From: Candidatus Saganbacteria bacterium | GTDB lineage: Bacteria > Margulisbacteria > WOR-1 > XYC2-FULL-46-14 > WPAF01 | Direction: 5' to 3' | DNA length: 64,000 nt | NCBI GenBank assembly: GCA_016223205.1 | Contig: JACRPM010000014.1 | Span: 62,001 to 126,000 of the forward strand | In this document: piece after piece, positions 45,196 through 53,240 of the stretch | Position numbering within the stretch: the first letter of the stretch is position 1 | Layout of the letters: each line of letters begins with the position of its first letter | Position numbers and translations under genes: made by a program | Notes under the pieces: model-generated | Database searches by the model: none | The model's input: the letters and a program-made list of their open reading frames with translations, nothing else | Told to the model about the DNA's origin: nothing

Positions 45196-46649
45196 AACAG
45201 CTCAAGCGCGGCGGAGTGGTCAAGCTCAAGGAAAAGGACCAGTTCTCGGTCTGGGTAAGAGCGGTCTGCTGCAACATGGATGCCGTTAAATTCCGCAAGG
45301 TGGCGGAGCTGGCCGAGCGTTACGGCCGCGGCATAATCTTATTGACCACTCGGCAATTCCCCATTATCCCGTTCGTCCATTTTAACGATCTGGAGGCGGT
45401 GCAAAGGGAGCTTAAAGAAGTAAACTTAATGCTCGATCGCTGCGGAGCCCGGGTGAGGAATTCGGATGTCTGCTACGATTCCAATATCTGCCCTTTGGCG
45501 GTCACCAATCCCCTGACCCTGGGAGAAAAGCTGGATGAATTCTGGCAAAAGGACCCCGGCGGCCATAAGATCAAGACCTCGATCGTCGGCTGCCCTAAGC
45601 AGTGCACCTCTCCCCGGGTGCTGTCGGACATCGGCTTTGTGGGAGTCGCCCCCGGCCGTTTTGACGTTTATGTCGGAGGGCGGCTGGGATTGCGGCCCTT
45701 TATCGGCGAAAAAATGGCCGAAGGATTGAATGAAGAAGAATGCGTGCGAGTGGTCAAGAACCTGCTCGATTTTATCCACCGGTCGGGCCGGGAAGGCGAG
45801 CGGAGCGCGGACCTGATCAATCGCCTGGGAGCCGAACAGGTAAGGCAGGAGATCACCAAAGACCTGGCGGAAAAAGTCGACTACAAACCCTACGCTTGCG
45901 ACACCAAGCAAAGCGAAAAGATCGGCGGGACCATCTTAAGGATAAGGGCTACTGCCGGGGAAGTAACTTCGGCCCAGGCCCAAACCATCGCGGATATTGC
46001 CGAAAAATACGGAAAGGGCTTTATCCACTTTGCGGTAAGGGGATCGGCTGAAATCCCCGGGGTTAAAGAAGCGCTTATCGCGGAGATCAAATCGGAGTTG
46101 GCCAAAGTCGGCCTGGGAATTTTGGATTCCGGCATCGATAATCTGCAAAGCTGTTTTGGCGAGTATTGCACCAACGGCATTGTCGATTCCCGGGGTTTGC
46201 TTAAAAAGATCGAGAAGCTCATTGCGCGGCTTGGCCTCAACGATCGGGACATCAAGATCTCGGCGGCGGGCTGTCCCAATACCTGCGCTATCTCGCCCAT
46301 TTCGGATATCGGTTTTTGGGGAGTGATCGAACCAATAGTAGCCATGGAAAAGTGCAACGGCTGCGGGATCTGCGCCAAGGCCTGTAAGGTCAACGCCATC
46401 GAATTAAAAGACGGTAAGGCCGTGATCGATTATAAAAAGTGCAAATGGTGCATGGACTGCATCAACGCCTGCCCTTTTGAGTCGATCGCGGGCGGCAAGC
46501 GGGGATATGCCGTGGCGGTGGGGGGGCGCGGGGGCTATTCCCCTGCGGACCGCCGGGGAGGAGAGACCCGGCTGGGCAAAGTAGTCGCCGAGTTTTTAAG
46601 CGAAGCCGAAGCTTTGGAGCTGGCGGAAAAACTCCTGGAGGAAATATGA
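45186..46649 (+). CDS. Tandem siroheme sulfite reductase with two 4Fe-4S ferredoxin motifs
   Basis: A 487-residue protein of two reductase halves. The first has C96-x5-C102 and C136-x3-C140 with VYVGGRLG after them. The second has C323-x4-C328 and C363-x3-C367, then an inserted ferredoxin pair (C390, C393, C396, C400 and C419, C422, C425, C429) and VGGRGG. Each half thus keeps a possible siroheme-4Fe-4S ligand set, whereas the usual assimilatory enzyme has one. It resembles Dsr/Asr/Fsr-type reductases. The start is GTG 45186 behind GAGGAGG. It would reduce sulfite to sulfide with ferredoxin (inference). Confidence 0.9.
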   Translation: MDLEQLKRGGVVKLKEKDQFSVWVRAVCCNMDAVKFRKVAELAERYGRGIILLTTRQFPIIPFVHFNDLEAVQRELKEVNLMLDRCGARVRNSDVCYDSNICPLAVTNPLTLGEKLDEFWQKDPGGHKIKTSIVGCPKQCTSPRVLSDIGFVGVAPGRFDVYVGGRLGLRPFIGEKMAEGLNEEECVRVVKNLLDFIHRSGREGERSADLINRLGAEQVRQEITKDLAEKVDYKPYACDTKQSEKIGGTILRIRATAGEVTSAQAQTIADIAEKYGKGFIHFAVRGSAEIPGVKEALIAEIKSELAKVGLGILDSGIDNLQSCFGEYCTNGIVDSRGLLKKIEKLIARLGLNDRDIKISAAGCPNTCAISPISDIGFWGVIEPIVAMEKCNGCGICAKACKVNAIELKDGKAVIDYKKCKWCMDCINACPFESIAGGKRGYAVAVGGRGGYSPADRRGGETRLGKVVAEFLSEAEALELAEKLLEEI

Positions 46650-47755
46650 GCATAAACGTGACGATCAACGGAAAAAAAGAAAAGCTGGATCCGGAAAGTT
46701 CGATCGGTCGGCTCCTCGCGGCGAGGAATATCCGGCCCGAGGTGGTGACGGTGGAGCTTAATGACAAGATAATCAACCGAAGCGATTTTGATTCCATAGT
46801 GATAAAAGCGGACGACCGGTTGGAATTCGTCTACTACATGGGTGGGGGAGCGGTGGCCGATCTGATAGGTAAAACGCCTTTATTCAAGTTGGAACGTCTG
46901 ACGGATGGCCGGTCGGCTTTGATCTACGCCAAGCTGGAATTCTTCAACCCGGGCGGGAGCGTAAAGGACCGCATCTGCCGGGCCATGATCGAAGACGCGG
47001 AGCAGCGGGGCTTGCTCAAGCCGGGAGGCACGATCGTGGAACCGACCTCCGGCAACACCGGCATTGGATTGGCCCTGATCGGAGCTTCCCGCGGTTACAA
47101 GGTGATCTTAACCATGCCCGAGACCATGAGCTTGGAACGGATCTACATTTTAAGGTCCTATGGGGCGGAAGTGGTTTTAACCCCCGGCTCGGAGGGCATG
47201 ACGGGTTCCATTAAAAGAGCCGAGGAACTGGTTAAAAAGACCGGCGGTTTTATGCCCCAGCAATTCAACAATCCCGCCAATCCCGAGGTCCACCGAAAAA
47301 CCACGGCGATAGAGATATTGGACGCCATGGGAGAAAAGATAGACGCCTTGGTGGCCGGAGTGGGGACAGGCGGCACCCTTACCGGCGTGGGCGAAGTTCT
47401 GAAAGCGAAATATCCCGGCATCAAGATCGTTGCGGTCGAGCCCGCGGGCTCGGCGGTGCTTTCGGGCGGGAAGTCCGGACCGCACAAGATCCAGGGGATC
47501 GGGGCCGGATTTATCCCCCGGGTCTTAAATCGGGGTTTGATCGATGAGATCATAACGGTAAAAGATGAGGATGCCTTCCAGACCGCCAAACGGCTCGCCA
47601 AAGAAGAGGGCCTCTTCGCGGGCATCTCTTCCGGCGCCGCCGCTTGGGCGGCATTAAAGGTCGCTCGGGCCCTGGGTCCGGGAAAGGTCGTGGTCACGAT
47701 CTTCCCCGACACCGGAGAGCGTTATTTCAGCATGCAGCAGTTTTTTGAGGGGTAA
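46646..47755 (+). CDS. ThiS-cysteine synthase fusion
   Basis: A 369-residue fusion. Residues 1-68 are a complete ThiS-like sulfur carrier ([20 protein letters not shown], VAVxLN-like [18 protein letters not shown], ending MGGG at 65-68). They are directly followed from about 70 by a full cysteine synthase: [15 protein letters not shown] lysine K107 in [23 protein letters not shown] and [13 protein letters not shown]. The carrier's Gly-Gly is internal, so it cannot be activated in the normal way unless cut. It overlaps the reductase gene by four bases. A role in cysteine synthesis is secure; the carrier's purpose is open. Confidence 0.92.
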   Translation: MSINVTINGKKEKLDPESSIGRLLAARNIRPEVVTVELNDKIINRSDFDSIVIKADDRLEFVYYMGGGAVADLIGKTPLFKLERLTDGRSALIYAKLEFFNPGGSVKDRICRAMIEDAEQRGLLKPGGTIVEPTSGNTGIGLALIGASRGYKVILTMPETMSLERIYILRSYGAEVVLTPGSEGMTGSIKRAEELVKKTGGFMPQQFNNPANPEVHRKTTAIEILDAMGEKIDALVAGVGTGGTLTGVGEVLKAKYPGIKIVAVEPAGSAVLSGGKSGPHKIQGIGAGFIPRVLNRGLIDEIITVKDEDAFQTAKRLAKEEGLFAGISSGAAAWAALKVARALGPGKVVVTIFPDTGERYFSMQQFFEG

Positions 47756-47759
47756 TAAA

Positions 47760-47981
47760 ATGCATAAACTGGACCTGACCGGAGTGGCCTGCCCAATGAA
47801 TTTTGTCCGGACCAAGCTGAAACTGGAGGAGCTCCAAAACGGAGAACTCTTAGAAGTCATTTTGGATGACGGCGAGTCTATAGTAAATGTGCCGCGTTCT
47901 GTTAAGGACGAAGGCCATAAGATTTTGGAAGTTAAAAAACTTAAGGGAGGCGCTTTTTCGTGTCTAATATCAAAGGGCTAA
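47760..47981 (+). CDS. TusA/SirA family sulfur-transfer protein
   Basis: A 73-residue protein. LDLTGVACPMNFVRTKLKLEEL contains the catalytic C11 in C-P-M-N, where classic TusA has C-P-x-P; the variant is common in sulfur-assimilation operons as I recall. The rest (EVILDDGESIVNVPRSVKDEGHKIL) is the beta-alpha-beta fold. TusA proteins relay persulfide sulfur. Start ATG 47760 lies two bases after the fusion gene's double stop. It overlaps the threonine synthase start by 22 bases. Confidence 0.9.
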   Translation: MHKLDLTGVACPMNFVRTKLKLEELQNGELLEVILDDGESIVNVPRSVKDEGHKILEVKKLKGGAFSCLISKG

Positions 47982-49186
47982 AGTGCCGGGAGTGCGGGAG
48001 AGAATATCCAAAAGAAGCTTTATATGTCTGCGAATATTGCTTTGGATCGCTCGAAGTTACCTATGACTACGAAAAGATTGGCGAACAGCTTACCCGTGGT
48101 TCGATCGAGAGCCGGCCGAAAAACCTGTGGCGCTACCGGGAGCTTCTGCCCATTGAAGGAAAGCCCACCGACGGCCTGAATTCAGGCTTTACTCCGCTCC
48201 TGAAAGCCGAGAACCTGGCAAAAGCGCTGGGCGTGAAAGAACTTTATATTAAAGACGATTCCGTTTGCCATCCGACCCTGTCGTTTAAGGATAGGGTGGT
48301 GGCGGTGGCCCTCTCACGAGCAAAAGAATTTGGTTTTGATACGGTGGGCTGCGCCTCCACCGGGAACCTGGCGAACTCGGTAGCGGCGCATTCGGCGGTG
48401 GCCGGATTAAAAAGCTACATCTTTATCCCGGCAGATCTTGAAGCGGGGAAAGTTATCGGCACGCTGATCTACCAACCCAATTTGATCGCGGTTGAAGGTA
48501 ATTATGACGAAGTGAACCGGCTTTGTTCGGAAATCGCCTCAAAATATAAATGGGCGTTCGTCAACGTGAACATCCGCCCTTATTACGCGGAGGGCTCCAA
48601 GACGTTCGGCTATGAGATCGCCGAACAGCTGGGGTGGAAAGCCCCGGAGCATATCGTGGTTCCTTGCGCCGGCGGATCCTTGTTGACCAAGATCTGGAAA
48701 TCCTTTAAGGAATTCCATAAGCTGGGATTGATCCCGCAACCGCGGACCAGAATGTACGCGGCCCAGGCCATGGGCTGCGCTCCGATCGTGAACGCGATCA
48801 AAGAAAGATCTGATATCATTAAACCGGTAAAGCCCAAAACACTCGCCAAATCCCTGGCGATCGGGAATCCGGCGGATGGTTATTACGCCATGGGGGCGGT
48901 GGCTGAAACCGGGGGGTGGGGAGAGACCGCAACAGACAAAGAGATCGTTGAGGGGATAAAGCTGCTGGCCGCGACGGAGGGAATATTCACGGAAACGGCG
49001 GGTGGGGTGACGGTCGCAGTCGCCCAAAAGCTAATCAAACAGGGTATAATTCCAAAAGACGAATCGATCGTAATATCCATAACCGGGAACGGTTTGAAGA
49101 CCCTGGAGGCGGTGCAACGCCAAATTGGGAGTCCGATAAAAATTCAACCGACAATCAGATCATTTGAGGAGGCAGTTAAATTATGA
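47960..49186 (+). CDS. thrC: Threonine synthase
   Basis: A 408-residue PLP enzyme making threonine from phosphohomoserine. A zinc-ribbon-like start (CRECGREYPKEALYVCEYC) precedes the catalytic fold. The PLP lysine is near 109 in LSFKDRVVAVALSRA, ASTGNLANSVAAHSA is the substrate loop, and PCAGGSLLTKIWK is the phosphate cup. The start is GTG 47960 with GGGAGG upstream. Its place among sulfur genes may reflect the shared homoserine branch, or a function other than threonine synthase such as cysteate or homocysteine synthesis (inference). Confidence 0.85.
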   Translation: MSNIKGLKCRECGREYPKEALYVCEYCFGSLEVTYDYEKIGEQLTRGSIESRPKNLWRYRELLPIEGKPTDGLNSGFTPLLKAENLAKALGVKELYIKDDSVCHPTLSFKDRVVAVALSRAKEFGFDTVGCASTGNLANSVAAHSAVAGLKSYIFIPADLEAGKVIGTLIYQPNLIAVEGNYDEVNRLCSEIASKYKWAFVNVNIRPYYAEGSKTFGYEIAEQLGWKAPEHIVVPCAGGSLLTKIWKSFKEFHKLGLIPQPRTRMYAAQAMGCAPIVNAIKERSDIIKPVKPKTLAKSLAIGNPADGYYAMGAVAETGGWGETATDKEIVEGIKLLAATEGIFTETAGGVTVAVAQKLIKQGIIPKDESIVISITGNGLKTLEAVQRQIGSPIKIQPTIRSFEEAVKL

Positions 49187-49461
49187 TAAAAGTCAGGATA
49201 CCGCAGCCCTTGCAAAAATTAACCCGGGGGAAGGAACTGGTGGAAGTTTCGGCGCTTAGCGTAAAAAGTTTGGTGGATGATCTCGAAAAGCACTATCCGG
49301 GGATAAGGGATCGGATCTGCGATGAATCGGGCAAGATCCGACGCTTTATCAATATTTACGTGAACGAGGAAGACGTGAGATTTTTACAGGGCGAGGCCAC
49401 CGACTTGAAAGAGGGGGATGAGGTCTCCATAATACCCGCGATCGCCGGAGGAGCTCGATGA
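49183..49461 (+). CDS. MoaD/ThiS-type sulfur carrier with GGAR tail (CysO/HcyS-like)
   Basis: A 92-residue ubiquitin-like carrier. VRIPQPLQKLTRGKELVEV, SVKSLVDDLEKHYPGI and DEVSIIPAIAGG match CysO/MoaD proteins. The sequence does not end at Gly-Gly but at Gly89-Gly90-Ala91-Arg92, so two residues must be removed before the E1 can adenylate the terminal glycine. The JAMM peptidase upstream and the E1 gene overlapping by four bases supply both steps. Sulfide from the sulfite reductase would form a thiocarboxylate (inference). Confidence 0.92.
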   Translation: MIKVRIPQPLQKLTRGKELVEVSALSVKSLVDDLEKHYPGIRDRICDESGKIRRFINIYVNEEDVRFLQGEATDLKEGDEVSIIPAIAGGAR

Positions 49462-50273
49462 GCTTAAGTGAAGAACAAATAGAAAGGTACAGCCGGCAGA
49501 TATTATTGCCGCAGGTGGGAGGCAAGGGGCAGGAGAAGCTGTTGGCGGCAAAGGTATTGGTTTTGGGGGCGGGAGGATTGGGTTCGCCGGTTTTGGCGTA
49601 TCTGGCCGGGGCGGGGGTAGGTACCTTGGGAATAGTAGATTCAGACGCGGTAGAATTAAATAATCTTCACCGCCAGATACTCTATAGTTCACCGGATATC
49701 GGAAGGCAGAAGGCCGAGGTGGCGGCGGAGCGATTAAAGGAAATAAACCCCGACATAAAAGCGGTGCCTTATGTTTTGCGTTTGACCTCGAAGAACATTA
49801 TGGAGGTCATCAAGGATTACGACCTGGTCGTGGACGGAACGGATAATTTCCCCACCCGTTATTTGGTGAACGACGCCTGCGTCCTGGCGAAGAAGACGCT
49901 GGTCCACGGGGCGTTCTTCCGTTTCGAAGGCCAGGCCATGGTGATTAAACCGGGCGAAGGGCCTTGCTATCGCTGTTTATTTTCCGAGCCGCCACCGCCG
50001 GGGGCGGTTCCTTCCTGTCAGGAAGCGGGCGTTCTGGGAGCTCTCGCGGGAGTGATCGGGTTGATCCAGGCCACCGAAACTTTGAAGCTGATCTTGGGTA
50101 TCGGCGAACCGTTAATCGGAAAGTTGATCATTTTTAACGCGCTGGAAATGGGCTTCAGGAAAGTTAAGGTTCCCAGGGATAAGGATTGTCCGGTGTGCGG
50201 AGAGCACCCGACGGTGACAAAACTGATAGATTATCAGCTGCTTTGTGGACTGGGTCACCAAAAAGGCGTATAA
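49458..50273 (+). CDS. MoeB/ThiF-type E1 sulfur-carrier activating enzyme
   Basis: A 271-residue E1-like enzyme that adenylates the C-terminal glycine of the carrier. GAGGLGSPV at 37-45 binds ATP, VDSDAVELNNLHRQILY near 60 and DGTDNFPTRYLVNDAC near 126 complete the adenylation site. C170/C173 and C244/C247 bind zinc. C187 in SCQEAGVLGALAGVIG corresponds to the MoeB/ThiF active-site region. No rhodanese domain is attached. It closes the sulfur run and overlaps the carrier gene, so the two almost certainly work together. Confidence 0.93.
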   Translation: MSLSEEQIERYSRQILLPQVGGKGQEKLLAAKVLVLGAGGLGSPVLAYLAGAGVGTLGIVDSDAVELNNLHRQILYSSPDIGRQKAEVAAERLKEINPDIKAVPYVLRLTSKNIMEVIKDYDLVVDGTDNFPTRYLVNDACVLAKKTLVHGAFFRFEGQAMVIKPGEGPCYRCLFSEPPPPGAVPSCQEAGVLGALAGVIGLIQATETLKLILGIGEPLIGKLIIFNALEMGFRKVKVPRDKDCPVCGEHPTVTKLIDYQLLCGLGHQKGV

Positions 50274-50274
50274 T
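50269..50274 (+). promoter_or_regulatory. -10 element before the Cys-rich secreted protein
   Basis: TATAAT at 50269-50274 lies seven bases before ATG 50282, overlapping the end of the E1 gene. There is no Shine-Dalgarno, so a leaderless mRNA is likely. A good -35 at the usual spacing is not visible. Confidence 0.5.
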
Positions 50275-50281
50275 TAGGTCA

Positions 50282-50602
50282 ATGTTCACCAAGCGCTTTA
50301 GAATTTTACTGATCTTGGCATTGGGCCTGCTGATCTCCGGCACGGCCCTGGCCGGCCTATGCCGGGCGATAGAAAATCCGGCTTGCTGCCAACCGGTAGG
50401 TTGCGATGAGCTCCAAAGCCAAAATCCCATTGCCCCGGCTAAAACTCTCGAAGTTTTTATCCCTCAATCTCCGGCTTTGACGGAGACCGAGTTTTTGTCG
50501 TTTCCTTCGGCTTTGTCTCTGCCCGTTTCTACCGCCTCATCCGCGAATTTTTATCTTATTGCCCTACGGTCCCATCCCTCCATCGCCCCGCCCCTAATTT
50601 AG
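50282..50602 (+). CDS. Secreted Cys-rich small protein, unknown
   Basis: A 106-residue protein with a clear signal peptide (ILLILALGLLISGTALA, cleavage near residue 23). The mature N-terminus holds four Cys in GLCRAIENPACCQPVGC, which could bind copper or form disulfides. The remainder is Pro/Ser/Ala rich and ends near a hydrophobic patch. It precedes the CusCBA-type genes by 54 bases, so a periplasmic metal-binding role is reasonable but inferred. I do not recognise a family. Confidence 0.6.
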   Translation: MFTKRFRILLILALGLLISGTALAGLCRAIENPACCQPVGCDELQSQNPIAPAKTLEVFIPQSPALTETEFLSFPSALSLPVSTASSANFYLIALRSHPSIAPPLI

Positions 50603-50656
50603 CTGTTTTTTCCCTTTTTCCCATAGTAAAATAGCGCTAACGTAGGGAGGTGTTCC

Positions 50657-51865
50657 ATGCGCGACAGAATAATCGGCTGTCTGATCATAATAATCTTCTC
50701 AACGACAGGGGCTTTTGCGGCCTCATTAAATGAAGTTGTAAAAACCGCTTTGGAACACAATCCCGAAATTGCCGCGGCGAAAGCAGATTGGGAAGCGGCC
50801 AAAGCTAAAATACCGCAAACCTTAAGCCTGGAAGATCCTCGTGTAGGATTGGAATACGAACAGATCCCCTCCGGTTCCCGCAACCCCGAAGACGGCATGA
50901 AGATGTACACTTTCGAACAGATGGTGATGTTCCCCGGGAAAATTTACGCAGAATGGAAAATGGCGAACCAAGACGCCGAAATGGCCCGGGCCCGTTATCT
51001 AAAAAAGGTCCGCGAGATCTTGGCCATGGTCCAAGGAGCGTATTTCGACCTTTTCTTTATAGACCGGTCGCTTAAGATCAATGCTGAAAACCAAGAACTG
51101 CTCTCCAGGTTGAAAAGGTCGGCCGAAGCAAAATATTCCGTGGGGCAGGTGACCCAGGCCGATCCCTTGATGGCGGCGGCAGAAGCGGAGATGGTCGCCA
51201 ACGAATTGTTGAATGCGGGCAATGAAAGGAAAGCGGCGGAGGCCCGGCTTGGCAGCTTGCTTAACCAGCCGGTCGGGGGTGAGCCGGCCGCGGATGAAAC
51301 GTTATCTTTCCCAAAGGTAATGGATCCCGCCTTTTATGAAAAAGCCGCTGCGGCGAACCGGCCGGAGATCTTGGAAATGAAGGCGGAACTGGAGGCGCTC
51401 GACGCCGCCCAGCTAAAAAGCAAGATGGAATACTTTCCCGACACGGCGCTGGGGGTTAAAAAGAGGGTGGACGACGGCTGGGACGCCATGATCTCGATAT
51501 CCATTCCGCTTTACTTCTGGAAACAGTCCTTTGGAGTATCCGCGGCCGGGCTTAGGCGTGAAACGGCTGAAGCGGCCTTGAATAATATGAGGAATATGAC
51601 GATCGCCGAAGTCAGGGAAACCCAAGCCATGGCGGAAAATGCAGAGAGAACCGTCAAGCTTTATGCCGATCGGCTTTTGCCTTTGGCCGCGCAGGCCGTG
51701 AAGATCTCCCAGGCGGCGTACCAGACCGGCAAAGTCGACTTTATCACTTTTTTGGGAGCGCAGAGGAGCTATCGGGACGCGCAATTAAAATACGCCGAGA
51801 ATCAAGTTAAACTCGGCAAGGCCCTGGCCATGCTTGAAAAGATCATTGGAGGAGAAATAAAATGA
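50657..51865 (+). CDS. cusC: TolC-family outer-membrane factor (CusC-like)
   Basis: A 402-residue outer-membrane efflux channel subunit. A signal peptide (IIGCLIIIIFSTTGAFA) is followed by the duplicated TolC repeat: VVKTALEHNPEIAAAKADWEAA near 24 and the second repeat near 220 (ANRPEILEMKAELEALDAAQ). It then has long coiled-coil helices (ETAEAALNNMRNMTIAEV). It is cotranscribed with the adaptor (four-base overlap, ATGA) and the RND pump. The start follows GGGAGG. This group handles copper or silver. Confidence 0.9.
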   Translation: MRDRIIGCLIIIIFSTTGAFAASLNEVVKTALEHNPEIAAAKADWEAAKAKIPQTLSLEDPRVGLEYEQIPSGSRNPEDGMKMYTFEQMVMFPGKIYAEWKMANQDAEMARARYLKKVREILAMVQGAYFDLFFIDRSLKINAENQELLSRLKRSAEAKYSVGQVTQADPLMAAAEAEMVANELLNAGNERKAAEARLGSLLNQPVGGEPAADETLSFPKVMDPAFYEKAAAANRPEILEMKAELEALDAAQLKSKMEYFPDTALGVKKRVDDGWDAMISISIPLYFWKQSFGVSAAGLRRETAEAALNNMRNMTIAEVRETQAMAENAERTVKLYADRLLPLAAQAVKISQAAYQTGKVDFITFLGAQRSYRDAQLKYAENQVKLGKALAMLEKIIGGEIK

Positions 51866-53088
51866 AGATCGGAATATTCCTGACTATTTTTTTGGTTATT
51901 GTGTCTTGGTTATTGGTCATTGCGGTCGGGGGCTGCGCCGGCTCTAAGCCGGCCTCGGCCAAGGTCGGAGATTTCTATATAACGGTCGCGGTCCAGCCCG
52001 ATCCTCCCCGGGTGGGAGATAACACCCTAAAGATCAAGGTTTTTGACGCGGCAGGCAAGGCAGTTAAGAATGCGGCCATCCACTTTACCTTGAACATGCC
52101 CGCTATGGGGGGGATGGGAGCCATGAGCGCTCACGGCGGGGCCGACCTGAAGGGGGATACTTATCAGGGCCCGCTTTCGCTTCCGATGGGCGGCACCTGG
52201 GATCTGCGGGTCGAACTGCACATCGAGGGCCAGCCGCACCTGGTCGCGGATTTTAAGGTCACCACCGGCACGAAGGGGATCTCTTTCATTTCAAGCCGAG
52301 CGGAGAAGATGGAAACCAACGTGGTCAAGCTCTCCACGGACGAAGAAAAAATTATCGGGGTATTGACCGAGCCGGCGAAAATTCGCCGGCTCGTCAAGGA
52401 GATCAGGGCGGTGGGACAGGTGGCCTATGACCCCGAGCTTTTTGTGGCCCAGCAGGAGTTTGTCGGGGCGGCGGACCTTAAAGACGAAGGCCTGCTGGCG
52501 GCGGCCAAGAACCGCTTGCGGATCTTGGGAATGGGCGAGGAGCAGATCGCCGAACTTGAGAAAAGCGGAACTCCCCAATCCAGCTTGATCCTGCCCGAAG
52601 ATAAGGTCTGGGTCTACGCTGATTTTTATGAATACGAAGCGCAGTGGTTAAAGGCGGGTCTGGAAGCCAAGATCGTATCCCCGGCTTCTCCGGGAGAAGA
52701 ATATGCCGGCCGGGTGGGGGCGATAGAACCCCTGCTGAAAGACGAAACCCGCACTCTGCGTGCCCGCATCGAGACGGATGATCCTAACTTATCCCTTAAA
52801 CCCAAAATGTATGTGGACGTTTATCTTAAAGCCGAATTGCCCGGGGCATACGTTGCGGTTCCCTCGGAGGCGGTGCTCGATACCGGGATGCGCAAGCTGG
52901 TCTATGTGGACCTGGGAGGGGGAAATTACTCCGGCCGCGAGGTGAAAACCGGTCCCGAAGCATCGGGATATGTCCCCATTTTAGAAGGGATCAAAGCCGG
53001 TGAAAAGGTCGTCTCGCGCGCCAATTTCCTGATCGATTCGCAAAGCAAATTGGTCGGCGGTGCGGCGCAGGAGGGCCATCAGCATTGA
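51862..53088 (+). CDS. cusB: RND efflux adaptor with FixH-like domain (CusB-like)
   Basis: A 408-residue lipoprotein (VIAVGGC lipobox near residue 25). Residues about 35-130 form a FixH/YtkA-like beta domain (FYITVAVQPDPPRVGDN, FTLNMPAMGGMGAMSAHGGA, Met-rich). A membrane-fusion adaptor follows: barrel, lipoyl part VWVYADFYEYEAQWLKAG, and C-terminal VPSEAVLDTGMRKLVYVDLGGG. The terminal His pair (EGHQH) and the Met cluster suit copper binding. The FixH-like module on CusB proteins is known in this group. It is cotranscribed with cusC. Confidence 0.9.
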   Translation: MKIGIFLTIFLVIVSWLLVIAVGGCAGSKPASAKVGDFYITVAVQPDPPRVGDNTLKIKVFDAAGKAVKNAAIHFTLNMPAMGGMGAMSAHGGADLKGDTYQGPLSLPMGGTWDLRVELHIEGQPHLVADFKVTTGTKGISFISSRAEKMETNVVKLSTDEEKIIGVLTEPAKIRRLVKEIRAVGQVAYDPELFVAQQEFVGAADLKDEGLLAAAKNRLRILGMGEEQIAELEKSGTPQSSLILPEDKVWVYADFYEYEAQWLKAGLEAKIVSPASPGEEYAGRVGAIEPLLKDETRTLRARIETDDPNLSLKPKMYVDVYLKAELPGAYVAVPSEAVLDTGMRKLVYVDLGGGNYSGREVKTGPEASGYVPILEGIKAGEKVVSRANFLIDSQSKLVGGAAQEGHQH

Positions 53089-53092
53089 GACA

Positions 53093-53239
53093 CCTCACCC
53101 CTTCCTTCGCCTTCGGCGAATTCCTTCCCCTCTCCATTAAAAATGGAGAGGGGCATTCAATAATAAGAAACCAATCAACAATTAGAATAACCCCCTCTCT
53201 ACGAAGTGGAGAGGGGGTGTCCGAAGGACGGGGGTGAGG
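53093..53239. repeat. Composite palindromic intergenic repeat, copy 2
   Basis: Outer arms CCTCACCCCTTCCTTCG (53093-53109) and CGAAGGACGGGGGTGAGG (53222-53239) enclose two hairpins: 11-bp arms at 53127-53137/53143-53153 (CCCCTCTCCAT) and 9-bp arms at 53191-53199/53209-53217. It fills the space between cusB and cusA, and its last base stands one base before the cusA start codon. Confidence 0.85.
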
Positions 53240-53240
53240 A

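Noticed and set aside
43128..50273. ATP sulfurylase, APS kinase or serine acetyltransferase in the sulfur cluster
   Set aside because: None of their motifs is present in the window; these steps must be encoded elsewhere or be absent.
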